A stretch of DNA of 51,297 nt from Paramagnetospirillum kuznetsovii (GTDB lineage: Bacteria > Pseudomonadota > Alphaproteobacteria > Rhodospirillales > Magnetospirillaceae): assembly GCF_003284725.1 (NCBI RefSeq), contig NZ_PGTO01000021.1:1-51297 (forward strand), read 5' to 3'. The position numbers and the translations under genes are program-made. Of this stretch, positions 43,407-51,297 are shown in pieces. Each line of letters starts with the position of its first letter. The first letter of the stretch is position 1. The notes beneath the pieces are model-generated. The model had not been told where the DNA came from. It ran no database searches and was given only the letters and a program-made list of their open reading frames with translations.

Positions 43407-44055
43407 CGCCTTGTGGGAGACGCTGGCCATGGTCGGCGTATCCTGCTTTCTCGCGGCGCTGGTGGGCATTCCGCTGGGCGTCGTCCTGCTGGTCACCCAG
43501 CGCGGCCATATCGCCGAAAGCCCGCTGTTCAACCGGGTGGTGGGCGCATTGGTCAACGCCACCCGCTCCACCCCCTTCATCATCTTGATGGTGGCGATCA
43601 TTCCGCTGACCCGGCTGATCGTCGGCACCTCCATCGGCACTTGGGCGGCGGCGGTTCCCCTGACGCTGGCCGCCATTCCTTTCGTCGCCCGGCTGGCCGA
43701 GGCGTCCTTGCGCGAGGTCGATCCCGGCCTGATCGAGGCCGCCCAGGCCATGGGCGCGACGCCGCGCCAGATCGTGGCCAAGGTGCTGATCCCCGAGGCC
43801 CTGCCCGGCATCGTCGCGGGGATGACCATCACCGTGGTCAGCCTGATCGGCTATTCCGCCATGGCGGGCGCGGTGGGCGGCGGCGGCCTCGGCGATCTGG
43901 GTATCCGCTACGGCTATCAGCGCTTCGAGGGCGAGGTGATGGCCGCCGTGGTGGTGGTGCTGATCGTCCTGGTGTCCCTGGTCCAATGGGCTGGCGACCG
44001 TCTGGCCCGCCAGCTCAACAAACGTCTGACGGCCAAGCAGGCCGCCGCTATTTAA
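43375..44055 (+). CDS. metI: Methionine ABC transporter permease
   Basis: 226 residues from a GTG start inside the end of metN. Five membrane helices are expected. LNATRSTPFIILMVAIIPLT-like sequence (NATRSTPFIILMVAIIPL) and EAAQAMGATPRQIVAKVLIP are MetI signatures. It forms the membrane channel with MetN. Confidence 0.95.
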   Translation: MSQRLIGLLLDALWETLAMVGVSCFLAALVGIPLGVVLLVTQRGHIAESPLFNRVVGALVNATRSTPFIILMVAIIPLTRLIVGTSIGTWAAAVPLTLAAIPFVARLAEASLREVDPGLIEAAQAMGATPRQIVAKVLIPEALPGIVAGMTITVVSLIGYSAMAGAVGGGGLGDLGIRYGYQRFEGEVMAAVVVVLIVLVSLVQWAGDRLARQLNKRLTAKQAAAI

Positions 44056-44069
44056 GGAGAAGCAAGACC

Positions 44070-44852
44070 ATGAAGACTGTTCGCATTGCCCTGGCCGCCG
44101 CCGCACTTCTGCTTGGCGCCCACGGGGCGCAGGCCGAGACCCTGAAGGTCGGCGTCTCGGCCGGTCCCTATGCCGAGGTTATCGAGTTCGCCGGCAAGAT
44201 CTATAAGGAAAAGGAAGGCATCGATGTCAAGGTGATCGAGTTTTCCGACTACACCTTGCCCAATGCCGCCCTGGCCCAGGGCGATATCGATCTCAACAAC
44301 TTCCAGCACAAGCCCTATCTCGACAATCAGGTCAAGAATCGCGGATTCGATCTGGTGGCGGTGGAAAAGAGCATCATCGTGCCGCTGGGGCTCTATTCCA
44401 AGAAGATCGCGACGCTGTCCCAGGTCAAGGACGGCTCGCTGGTGGCCATCCCCAACGACCCTTCCAATGGCTCGCGCGCCCTGTTGCTTTTGCAGCAGGC
44501 CGGGCTGATCAAGGTTGATCCGGCCAAGGGCATCGCCGCCTCCGTCGCCGACATCGTCGACAACCCCAGGAAGCTGAAGTTCCGCGAGATCGACGCCGCC
44601 CAGTTGCCACGCTCGCTGGAAGACACCGACTTCTCGGCGGTCACCCTGAATTATGCCGTCTCCGGCGGGCTGGACCCCAAGAAGGCGCTGCTGCTCGAAG
44701 ACATCAACACGCCGTGGAATCTGTGGTTCGTCACCCAGGGAGCCCGCAAGGCCGATTCCAAGATCCTGAAATTCATCGCCATCTACCGCAGCCCCGAGGT
44801 CAAGGCCTTCATCGCCAAGCGCTTCGACGGCACCATCATCCCAACTTGGTGA
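44070..44852 (+). CDS. metQ: Methionine-binding protein, NlpA family, non-lipidated
   Basis: 260 residues from the ATG at 44070, with AAGGAGA upstream. The signal peptide MKTVRIALAAAALLLGAHG then AQA has no lipobox cysteine, so this form should be freely periplasmic, unlike the lipoprotein MetQ of E. coli. LKVGVSAGPYAEVIEFAGKI and DIDLNNFQHKPYLDNQVK are typical of the family. It completes the methionine importer. Confidence 0.94.
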   Translation: MKTVRIALAAAALLLGAHGAQAETLKVGVSAGPYAEVIEFAGKIYKEKEGIDVKVIEFSDYTLPNAALAQGDIDLNNFQHKPYLDNQVKNRGFDLVAVEKSIIVPLGLYSKKIATLSQVKDGSLVAIPNDPSNGSRALLLLQQAGLIKVDPAKGIAASVADIVDNPRKLKFREIDAAQLPRSLEDTDFSAVTLNYAVSGGLDPKKALLLEDINTPWNLWFVTQGARKADSKILKFIAIYRSPEVKAFIAKRFDGTIIPTW

Positions 44853-44862
44853 GGACACGACC

Positions 44863-45351
44863 ATGACGCGATTGATTCTAGCCCTCCTGACAATACTGAC
44901 CGCCAGTGCCGTCCAGGCCGCCACGGACGATTGCGCCGCTCCGGCCAAGACGCCCTTACTGGCGGAAGGCTGCGCCGTACTCGACCGGTTCATCGAGACA
45001 TTCAACGCCCGCGACCCCAAGGCCTGGGCCGAGACCCTGAACTTCCCCCATGTGCGCCTCGCGGGTGGCGAGGTCCAGGTCTGGGCGACCCCGGAGGATT
45101 ACGCCAAATCCAACGATGTCGCCCAATTCGCCAAGACCGGCTGGCGCTACACCAAGTGGGATTGGCGGCATTTGGCCCAGTCGGGCGACGACAAGCTGCA
45201 TTTCGTGCTTCAATTCACCCGCTACGGCGACAATGACAGGAAGATCGCGTCATTCGAATCGCTCTACATCCTGACCAAGCAGGGGGGCCATTGGGGCGTG
45301 CAGGCCCGCTCCAGCTATGCCGGAATCACTGCTCCCGGTAACGCCTACTGA
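44863..45351 (+). CDS. Exported NTF2/SnoaL-like protein
   Basis: 162 residues with a signal peptide (RLILALLTILTASAVQA). The mature part resembles NTF2-like cone folds: LDRFIETFNARDPKAWAETL, then ESLYILTKQGGHWGVQARSS. Such proteins bind or transform small ligands; the function here is unknown. It lies 10 bases after metQ, and its stop overlaps the next ATG by one base. It is therefore part of the metNIQ transcript. Confidence 0.75.
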   Translation: MTRLILALLTILTASAVQAATDDCAAPAKTPLLAEGCAVLDRFIETFNARDPKAWAETLNFPHVRLAGGEVQVWATPEDYAKSNDVAQFAKTGWRYTKWDWRHLAQSGDDKLHFVLQFTRYGDNDRKIASFESLYILTKQGGHWGVQARSSYAGITAPGNAY

Positions 45352-45884
45352 TGCCGACCATCATCCACCTGGACGGACGCCGGGTCCAAGACCCGGCCGA
45401 GGCCGCCGCCATCATTCAGTCCCTGGGCCTGACGGTGGCGGGGCTCGACCTCGCCGCCGCCGCGCCGACCGAGCTGGAACCCGTGCTGCGCCGCCAGCGT
45501 CTGGACAACTGGCGGGCCGAGGCGATCCTGGCCGACCTCGCCAACGCCCTTCCGCCCGGCTACGCCGGACGGGACGTGGTGGCGCTGTTCCCCGATACGG
45601 ACGGCCTCGACTCCATCCTGGCCGCCTTCCACCGCACCCACGTCCATGATGACGACGAAATCCGCCTGATCCTGGCGGGCGAGGGCGTATTCGGTTTCGT
45701 CCTGCCCGATGGCGATCAGGTGGAAATCACGGTGGTCCCAGGCGATCTGGTGGGGGTTCCCGCCGGAGCCGAGCATTGGTTCCGGCTGACCGAGAGCCGC
45801 ACCGTGGTGGCGGTGCGGCTGTTCGGCACCAACCCAGACTGGCGCGCCCGCTACACCGACACTCCCATCCGATTCCCGCATTGA
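45351..45884 (+). CDS. mtnD: Acireductone dioxygenase-like cupin
   Basis: 177 residues. The metal ligands of acireductone dioxygenase are in place: H97, H99 and E103 (THVHDDDEIRLIL) and H142 (AGAEHWFRL). The family acts in the methionine salvage pathway, where iron or nickel decides between two products. The other salvage genes (mtnA, mtnB, mtnC) are not in the window. Its location at the end of a methionine uptake operon supports a sulfur role. Confidence 0.85.
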   Translation: MPTIIHLDGRRVQDPAEAAAIIQSLGLTVAGLDLAAAAPTELEPVLRRQRLDNWRAEAILADLANALPPGYAGRDVVALFPDTDGLDSILAAFHRTHVHDDDEIRLILAGEGVFGFVLPDGDQVEITVVPGDLVGVPAGAEHWFRLTESRTVVAVRLFGTNPDWRARYTDTPIRFPH

Positions 45885-45891
45885 GGTTTGC

Positions 45892-47202
45892 ATGACCATC
45901 GACATCCGTTCCATCGCCATCATCGGCGGCGGCACCATGGGCAGCGGCATCGCCGCCGCCGCCGCCGCCCAGGGCCGCCGGGTCACCATCCTGGAAGCCG
46001 ACGAGGCCGCTGCCGCCAAGGCGCGGGAACGGACCCTGGCCGCCGCCAAGGACGAGGCCGAGCGCGAGATCATCGCCGCCCGTCTGGACGCGCGTCCCCT
46101 GGACCAGGGCGACGTGGCGGTGGCCGAGGCCGACTGGGTCTGCGAGGCCATCATCGAAGACCTGGAGGCCAAGCGCGCCCTGTTCCGCCGCCTGGAGCCC
46201 CTGCGCAAGCCGGGATCGGTGGTCAGCACCAACACCTCGGGCATTCCCCTTGCCGCCATTTCGGCGGACTTTCCCGAGAGCTTCCGCCGGAATCTGGTGG
46301 TCACCCATTTCTTCAACCCGGTCCGGGTGATGCGGCTACTGGAAATTGTGCCCGGCATCGATACCGACCCCGCCGTGGTGGGGCGGCTGGTCGGGTTCTG
46401 CCGCGACACTCTCGGTAAGGGCGTGGTCCACGCCAAGGACACCGTCAACTTCATCGCCAACCGCATCGGCTGCTTCTGGATGCTGTCAGGCCTGCACAAG
46501 GCCAAACCCTATCTGGCGCGCGGCCTGACGCCCGAGGAGATCGACGCCCTGATGGGGACTCCGGTCGGGCTGCCCTCCACCGGCCTGTATGGACTGATCG
46601 ACCTGATCGGCCTGGACGTGATGGATTTCGTCGGCCGGAATCTGGCCGACAACCTGCCGCCCGGCGATGTGGGACTGTCCTATACCGCCTTTCCCGACGA
46701 GGAATTGAACATGCTGCGGCGCGGTCAGTTGGGCCGCAAGAGCGGCGGCGGCTTCTACCGGGTGGTCAAGCTGGCCGATGGCTCCAAGCGTAAGGAAACC
46801 TTCGACCTGACCACGGAGGCGTGGCGGGCCTGGATGTCGCCCGCGCCGCAGCCCAGCGCCACCGATGCTGCCGTTTTGCTGTTCGCCAAGGATGAGGCCG
46901 GGCGCTTCGCCTGGGATCTGCTGGGCGAGACCCTGCTATACGCCGCCGATTTGGTGCCCGAGATCGCCGACGACCCGATCAACGTGGACCGGGCCATGCG
47001 CTGGGGCTTCAACTGGCGGCGCGGTCCGTTCGAACTGCTGGATCATATCGGCCCGGCCCGCGTGATCGACCGGCTTGAGGCCTCGGGCCGCCCGCTGCCG
47101 CGCATGCTCGCGGTGCTCAAGGCCAGTGGCGGCCCCCGATTCTATCGGGATGGCCGCACTCTGGGAGCGGATGGGGCCTATCACCCGATACCGGCGGAGT
47201 AG
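45892..47202 (+). CDS. 3-hydroxyacyl-CoA dehydrogenase
   Basis: 436 residues. The N-terminal Rossmann domain begins IAIIGGGTMGSGIAAAAAAQ and includes NTSGIPLAAI. The catalytic His lies in VVTHFFNPVRVM, followed by NFIANRIGCFW. Two C-terminal helical domains (about 190-290 and 330-410) complete the fold. It oxidises 3-hydroxyacyl-CoA with NAD+. The natural substrate is unknown. It follows mtnD after seven bases, and its end overlaps the converging hydrolase gene by 22 bases. Confidence 0.9.
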   Translation: MTIDIRSIAIIGGGTMGSGIAAAAAAQGRRVTILEADEAAAAKARERTLAAAKDEAEREIIAARLDARPLDQGDVAVAEADWVCEAIIEDLEAKRALFRRLEPLRKPGSVVSTNTSGIPLAAISADFPESFRRNLVVTHFFNPVRVMRLLEIVPGIDTDPAVVGRLVGFCRDTLGKGVVHAKDTVNFIANRIGCFWMLSGLHKAKPYLARGLTPEEIDALMGTPVGLPSTGLYGLIDLIGLDVMDFVGRNLADNLPPGDVGLSYTAFPDEELNMLRRGQLGRKSGGGFYRVVKLADGSKRKETFDLTTEAWRAWMSPAPQPSATDAAVLLFAKDEAGRFAWDLLGETLLYAADLVPEIADDPINVDRAMRWGFNWRRGPFELLDHIGPARVIDRLEASGRPLPRMLAVLKASGGPRFYRDGRTLGADGAYHPIPAE

Positions 47203-47984
47203 TCCTTCAGGGCTCTCAACACCGCCTCGGGACGTTCGGCCATCAGCATGTGACCGGCGCCGTCGAGCACCTGGACCCGGCCGCCGGGGATCAGACCGGC
47301 CAGGGCGCGGCCCGCCTTGGCCGGGCTCATGCGGTCGGCGCCCCCCGCCACCACCACGGCGGGGCAGCGGACCAGCGCCGCCGCCGCCTCGCCGCCGCCA
47401 TAGGCATTGCAGGCCGCCAGATCGGCGTGCAGCACTCCGGGACGCGAGCGTTCCAGCAATCGACTACCGCCGCCGGTCAGCCAAAGGCCCGGCGCCGGAT
47501 TGCCGCCCAGGGCGGCGTCGGCGGAAAAGCCCCAGGCGGTGATCATGGCCACGGCGGCGGGAAGCTCCTCGGCCGCCGCCGCGATCAGGTCGGCATGCAC
47601 CGGCATGGAAGCCGCCGCGCCCACCAGCACCAGCGACCGCACCCGCCCGGGATGCCTGGCCGCCAGCTCCAGCGCCGCCAGGGCACCCATGGAATGGCCC
47701 GCCACCACCGCCGAGGTGAACCCAGCCGTCGCGATGAAGCGGTCCAGCCATTCGGCCAGGGCCGCGATGGAGGTCAGGGCCTGCCCCTCGGAGCGGCCAT
47801 GGCCGGGCAGGTCCACCGCCAGCACCGAGTACCCACCATGGGCCAGGGCGCGCGATTGCAGTGCCCAGACGCTGTGATCCATACCCGCGCCATGCACCAG
47901 CACCACGGCGGGCCTGGCGGGATCGGGCGCGACGCCGCCATGGGCGACGAAGACGCGGTGGCCGTCGATCACGTATTCGCTCAT
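47181..47984 (-). CDS. Alpha/beta hydrolase
   Basis: 267 residues. The nucleophile is S98 in the elbow AGHSMG, the oxyanion region is VLVHGAGMDHSVW, the acid is in AGGADRMSP and the His in DGAGHMLMAERPE. The substrate is unknown; ester or acyl derivatives are likely. It overlaps metY by four bases (ATGA) and is the last gene of a minus-strand operon headed by an acyl-CoA ligase. Confidence 0.9.
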   Translation of the reverse strand: MSEYVIDGHRVFVAHGGVAPDPARPAVVLVHGAGMDHSVWALQSRALAHGGYSVLAVDLPGHGRSEGQALTSIAALAEWLDRFIATAGFTSAVVAGHSMGALAALELAARHPGRVRSLVLVGAAASMPVHADLIAAAAEELPAAVAMITAWGFSADAALGGNPAPGLWLTGGGSRLLERSRPGVLHADLAACNAYGGGEAAAALVRCPAVVVAGGADRMSPAKAGRALAGLIPGGRVQVLDGAGHMLMAERPEAVLRALKDYSAGIG

Positions 47985-49291
47985 GACGGCACCGCCGCTT
48001 TCAGGGCCTGTCCCAGATCGGCCAGGATATCGGCAGCGTCCTCGATTCCCACCGAGAGCCGGACCATGTCCTCGCCGATGCCCGCCGCCGTCAGTTGCTC
48101 GGCGCTCATCTGCTGGTGGGTGGTGCTGGCCGGGTGGATGACCAGGGTCTTGGCGTCGCCCACATTGGCGAGGTGCGAGGCCAGCCGCAGCGCCTCGATG
48201 AATTTCCGCCCCGCCTCGCGCCCGCCCCGGACACCAAAGCTGACGATGGACCCCGCCCCCTTGGGCAGCAGCCGCTTCGCCAGATCATGGTCGGGATGGT
48301 CGGGTCGGGTAGGATGGGTGACCCAGGCCACCGCCGGATGGGCCGCCAGGAAGTCGATCACGGCGGCGGCGTTCTCCACATGGCGGGCCATGCGCAGGGA
48401 CAGGGTCTCGACCCCTTGCAGCAGGTTGAAGGCATTGGTGGGCGACAAGCAGGCTCCGAAATCGCGCAAGCCTTCCGCCCTGGCCCGCATGACGAAGGCG
48501 GCGGGGCCGAATTGCTCGTCGAACACCAGGCCGTGATAGCCGGCATAGGGCTCGGTAAGCGTCGGGAATTTGCCGCTGCCCCGCCAGTCGAACCGGCCGC
48601 CATCGACAATCACGCCGCCAATGGAGGTGCCGTGGCCGCCGATCCATTTGGTCAGGGAGTGCATCACCAGATCGGCCCCCAGGTCCAGCGGCCGACACAG
48701 CCAGGGGGTGGCGAAGGTGTTGTCGATCATCAGCGGCAGACCGCTCGCATGGGCAATCTCCGCCAGCGCGGGAATGTTCAGAACTTCCAGGCCGGGATTG
48801 CCGATGGTCTCGCCCAGCACCAGCCGTGTCTCGGGCCGGATGGCGGCCTTGAAACCCTCCAGGTCGCGGGGCTTGACCAGACTGGTGGTGATGCCGAAGC
48901 GCGGCAATGTGTGGAGCAGCATGTTGATGGTGCCGCCATAGAGCGAGGCCGAGGCGACGATGTGGCCGCCCTGGCCCATCAAGGTGGCGATGGCCAGATG
49001 CAGCGCCGCCTGCCCCGAGGCGGTGGCGACCGCCCCGACGCCGTTCTCCAGCGCCGCGATGCGCTCCTCCAGCACCGAGGTGGTGGGATTGGAGATGCGG
49101 CTATAGAGATGGCCGGGCTGTTCCAGATCAAACAGCGCCGCCGCGTGGTCGGCATCGGCGAAGACATAGGAGGTGGTCTGGTAGATGGGCACCGCGCGGG
49201 CCCGGTGGACCGGGTCGGGGTGTTGGCCCGCATGCAGCCCCAGCGTGTCGAAGCCTGGGAGGCGGGGAAGTCTGAAACGGCTGTCGCTCAT
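47981..49291 (-). CDS. metY: O-acetylhomoserine sulfhydrylase
   Basis: 436 residues, the longer form of the Cys/Met-metabolism PLP family. It joins sulfide to O-acetylhomoserine to give homocysteine. K215 ([11 protein letters not shown]) holds the cofactor; [14 protein letters not shown] is the usual N-terminus, and [19 protein letters not shown] and [14 protein letters not shown] are further signatures. The enzyme connects sulfide to methionine synthesis, so it complements cysK. It lies seven bases after the acyl-CoA ligase gene. Confidence 0.94.
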   Translation of the reverse strand: MSDSRFRLPRLPGFDTLGLHAGQHPDPVHRARAVPIYQTTSYVFADADHAAALFDLEQPGHLYSRISNPTTSVLEERIAALENGVGAVATASGQAALHLAIATLMGQGGHIVASASLYGGTINMLLHTLPRFGITTSLVKPRDLEGFKAAIRPETRLVLGETIGNPGLEVLNIPALAEIAHASGLPLMIDNTFATPWLCRPLDLGADLVMHSLTKWIGGHGTSIGGVIVDGGRFDWRGSGKFPTLTEPYAGYHGLVFDEQFGPAAFVMRARAEGLRDFGACLSPTNAFNLLQGVETLSLRMARHVENAAAVIDFLAAHPAVAWVTHPTRPDHPDHDLAKRLLPKGAGSIVSFGVRGGREAGRKFIEALRLASHLANVGDAKTLVIHPASTTHQQMSAEQLTAAGIGEDMVRLSVGIEDAADILADLGQALKAAVPS

Positions 49292-49298
49292 GGCGGTG

Positions 49299-50897
49299 TC
49301 ATGTCCCTGGATGCAGCAGGTGCTTTTGGATCTTGCCGCTGGTGGTGCGGGGCAGGTCGGGCACCAGATGATAGCGGCGCGGCCGCTTATAATGGGCCAG
49401 ACGGTCGCCCTCCACCAGATAGCGATCCAGCGCCTCGGGCGACAGCACGGACGAGGGCCGGGGAATCACATGGGCCGTCACCAACTGGCCCCAGACCGGA
49501 TCGGTCTCACCCACCACCGCCACCTCGACCACGTCGGGATGGGTGATCAGGGCGTCCTCCACCTCGCGGGGATAGACGTTCTCGGCCCCGGAATTGATCA
49601 TGTGGTCGATGCGGTCCCTGATCCACAGCACGCCGTTGGCGTCCAATTCGCCCAGGTCGCCGGTGTGGTACCAGCCGAAGGCCAGGGCCTTCTCGTTGGC
49701 CTCGGGCCGATTGAGATAGCCGCCCATCATGCAGGGGCCGCGCACCACGATCTCGCCCACCTCGCCCGGCGCGGCGGGAACGGCGGGATTTGTGGGGCTG
49801 CCGTCCTCGGTCAGACGCGCCACCACCAGATCGTGGTTGAGCGCCGGACGTCCGGCCGAACCCGCCAGACTTAGCTGCTCGCTTGGTCCCAGCACCGACA
49901 TGCACGGCCCCATCTCGGTGGTGCCGTAGACCTGGACCAGTGCGGCCCCGACCTTGGAGTCCCATTCGCGGATCAGATGGGGCGCCATGGACGCCCCGCC
50001 ATATTCCACCAGCCGGATCGACGACAGGTCGCGGGCCTCCAGATCGGGATGATGCAGCAGCATGTTGATCATGGTGGGCGCGGCGAAGAAATGGGTGACC
50101 TTCTCCGCCTCGATCAGCCGCAAGGCCTCGGCGGCGTCGAACCGGCGCAGCAGCACCTGGGTGGCTCCCAGTTGCAGGCGCGGCAGGAAGCTGGTGTGCA
50201 GCTCGGCGGTATGGTTGAGCGGCGCCACCGCCAGGCCCACATCCTGATGCACCAGTCCCATGGCCTGATGCATCAGGGCGTTGTGGGCCAGCTTGGCCCG
50301 ATGGGTGTGCAGCACGCCCTTGGGCCGCCCGGTGGTGCCGCTGGTATACATCAGGATGCAGGGATCGTTTTCGTCCACCGCCACGCCGGGAGGGGCGTCG
50401 GACTTGTCCACCGCCAGCGCCGCCAGGGACCGGGCACCGTCGGGCGGCGTGCCGGGATCGGCGAAGACCCAGTGGCGGCTCCCGGTGTCCAGCGCCCTGG
50501 CCCGCGCCACCACGTCGGAGCCTTCCTCCTCGAATAGCACAACCCTGGCACCGCCGTCGCCCAGGATGAAGGCCAGCTCCCGCGCCGCCAGCCGGTAATT
50601 GATGGGATTGAAGATCGCCCCCACCCGGGCCGCCGCCAGCAACACGAATACGAAAATCGGCGTGTTGTAGAGGAAGGCCGCCACCACGTCGCCCCTGCCG
50701 ACCCCCAGCTCCAGCAGGACACCGGCATGGCGGTTCACTTCGCGGTCGAGCTCGCCATGGGTCCAGACCCGCCGTTCCCCGCCCTCCCAGGCCACCAGGG
50801 CCGCCTTGCCGGGATAATAGCGGGCCGACCAGGCCAAAGTGTCACCGAGCGTAAGCCCGGTGGAGGGCCGATATTCGGAACCGATCTGAGGATCCAT
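49299..50897 (-). CDS. AMP-dependent acyl-CoA synthetase
   Basis: 532 residues from the ATG at 50897 (AGGGTG upstream). An earlier ATG at 50918 is possible and the frame is open to 50978. The adenylation motif MYTSGTTGRPKG, the VYGTTEMG motif, GWYHTGDLGELDANG and the lysine in TTSGKIQKHLL are present. It activates a carboxylic acid with ATP and CoA. Being first in an operon with metY and a hydrolase, and having operator site 7 upstream, it may act on an organic acid linked to sulfur metabolism; this is inference. Confidence 0.9.
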   Translation of the reverse strand: MDPQIGSEYRPSTGLTLGDTLAWSARYYPGKAALVAWEGGERRVWTHGELDREVNRHAGVLLELGVGRGDVVAAFLYNTPIFVFVLLAAARVGAIFNPINYRLAARELAFILGDGGARVVLFEEEGSDVVARARALDTGSRHWVFADPGTPPDGARSLAALAVDKSDAPPGVAVDENDPCILMYTSGTTGRPKGVLHTHRAKLAHNALMHQAMGLVHQDVGLAVAPLNHTAELHTSFLPRLQLGATQVLLRRFDAAEALRLIEAEKVTHFFAAPTMINMLLHHPDLEARDLSSIRLVEYGGASMAPHLIREWDSKVGAALVQVYGTTEMGPCMSVLGPSEQLSLAGSAGRPALNHDLVVARLTEDGSPTNPAVPAAPGEVGEIVVRGPCMMGGYLNRPEANEKALAFGWYHTGDLGELDANGVLWIRDRIDHMINSGAENVYPREVEDALITHPDVVEVAVVGETDPVWGQLVTAHVIPRPSSVLSPEALDRYLVEGDRLAHYKRPRRYHLVPDLPRTTSGKIQKHLLHPGT

Positions 50898-50971
50898 GTC
50901 ACCCTGCCTTGCCTGCATCAAAAGCCGTCGAACGAAGCCTAACGATGACGGAAACGGAGTCAACCTCTTTT

Positions 50972-50992
50972 CTACCATACTACTAGACTACC
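50972..50992. promoter_or_regulatory. Putative sulfur-regulon operator, site 7 (acyl-CoA ligase-metY)
   Basis: CTACCATACTACTAGACTAC matches the other sites in the TACTAGA core and the leading CTA; the last half is ACTAC instead of ATTAT. It lies 74 bases before the acyl-CoA ligase start. Confidence 0.55.
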
Positions 50993-51050
50993 GTGTTTAT
51001 GAGTGGCCATACCATCTCCCAGGCCGGAGGAGAGAAGTGGCCCCGTCCGT

Positions 51051-51179
51051 TTGGAGTACTTCTTCCCCATCCGGGTAGCTTTGGACAGCGCCGCCATCGG
51101 CGTCGAGAACGGCAAGCAGATCCCGCTGACGCCGGGAATTACCGTCTCGGCCGAGGTGCGCACCGGCACCCGCAGGCCA
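51051..51179 (+). pseudogene. C-terminal relic of an HlyD-type secretion adaptor
   Basis: One frame reads EYFFPIRVALDSAAIGVENG, then KQIPLTPGITVSAEVRTGTR. This is the characteristic end of type I secretion membrane-fusion proteins. No start, lipoyl-like or coiled-coil parts are present upstream, and similarity is lost after RRPM. No secretion ATPase or channel is nearby. The rest of the 400 bases from 50898 to the window end holds only operator site 7 and this relic. Confidence 0.6.
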
Positions 51180-51297
51180 ATGACCTGCCGTGGAACTTTC
51201 ATCCAGCCATGGGTAGAGTCCCGACTAAAGTTACGCCGTCTGGCGCGGGTTGAGCAATGGGGCCGGGCTCGGAGCCCCGGAGGGGCTTCGATTTCGG

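Noticed and set aside
51273-51287. Hairpin AGCCCC-GGA-GGGGCT near the window end
   Set aside because: Only six pairs and no T-run; the sequence ends too soon to judge.

Overview
The window is high-GC DNA from an alphaproteobacterium. The gene content and protein character (NDUFS4-like complex I subunit, Coq7, DsbB, split ilv genes, Rrf2 regulators) point to Rhodospirillales, most like Magnetospirillum/Paramagnetospirillum. That placement is an inference; no search was run. No rRNA or CRISPR was seen. Two tRNAs are present: Thr-GGT on the minus strand and Arg-TCT on the plus strand.

Layout. 1-4.4 kb: the 3' end of an ActP-type acetate symporter with a strong terminator, a metal-type two-component pair, and an NhaD antiporter whose start is fused onto a diguanylate cyclase relic. 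4.8-14.5 kb: housekeeping and signalling genes (tRNA-Thr, dcd, a kinase/ATPase fusion protein, a 981-residue hybrid histidine kinase, a universal stress protein, a Nudix hydrolase, coq7-dsbB, a DUF6134-like protein, fsa). 14.6-16.6 kb: a MntA-HepT toxin-antitoxin pair translationally coupled to miaA. 16.7-20.3 kb: ilvB-ilvH-ilvC with repeated hairpins in the spacers. 20.6-23.8 kb: two envelope lipoproteins, a small secreted protein, an NDUFS4-like protein and tRNA-Arg. 24-27.9 kb: two methyltransferase-type genes, VapBC and a gene relic.

27.9-51 kb is a sulfur island. It holds serine acetyltransferase, a DUF2325 protein, a Family 2A encapsulin (SrpI type) and its cysteine desulfurase with a 225-residue disordered N-terminus. 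It continues with cysteine synthase, two Rrf2 regulators with matching cysteine patterns, a TauD-like dioxygenase, two sulfonate/taurine-type ABC transporters, MetNIQ, an acireductone dioxygenase-like protein and an O-acetylhomoserine sulfhydrylase. At least seven promoters in the island carry variants of one sequence centred on ATCTAGTAGAT, and I did not find it in the first 27 kb. Together the genes take up sulfonates and methionine, release sulfite, build cysteine and homocysteine, and store or mobilise sulfur through an encapsulated desulfurase. The shared operator suggests all of this is one regulon, with the local Rrf2 proteins as the first candidates to control it.

Several relics (GGDEF, ABC permease, rhodanese, MFS, HlyD) lie at junctions and show repeated rearrangement.
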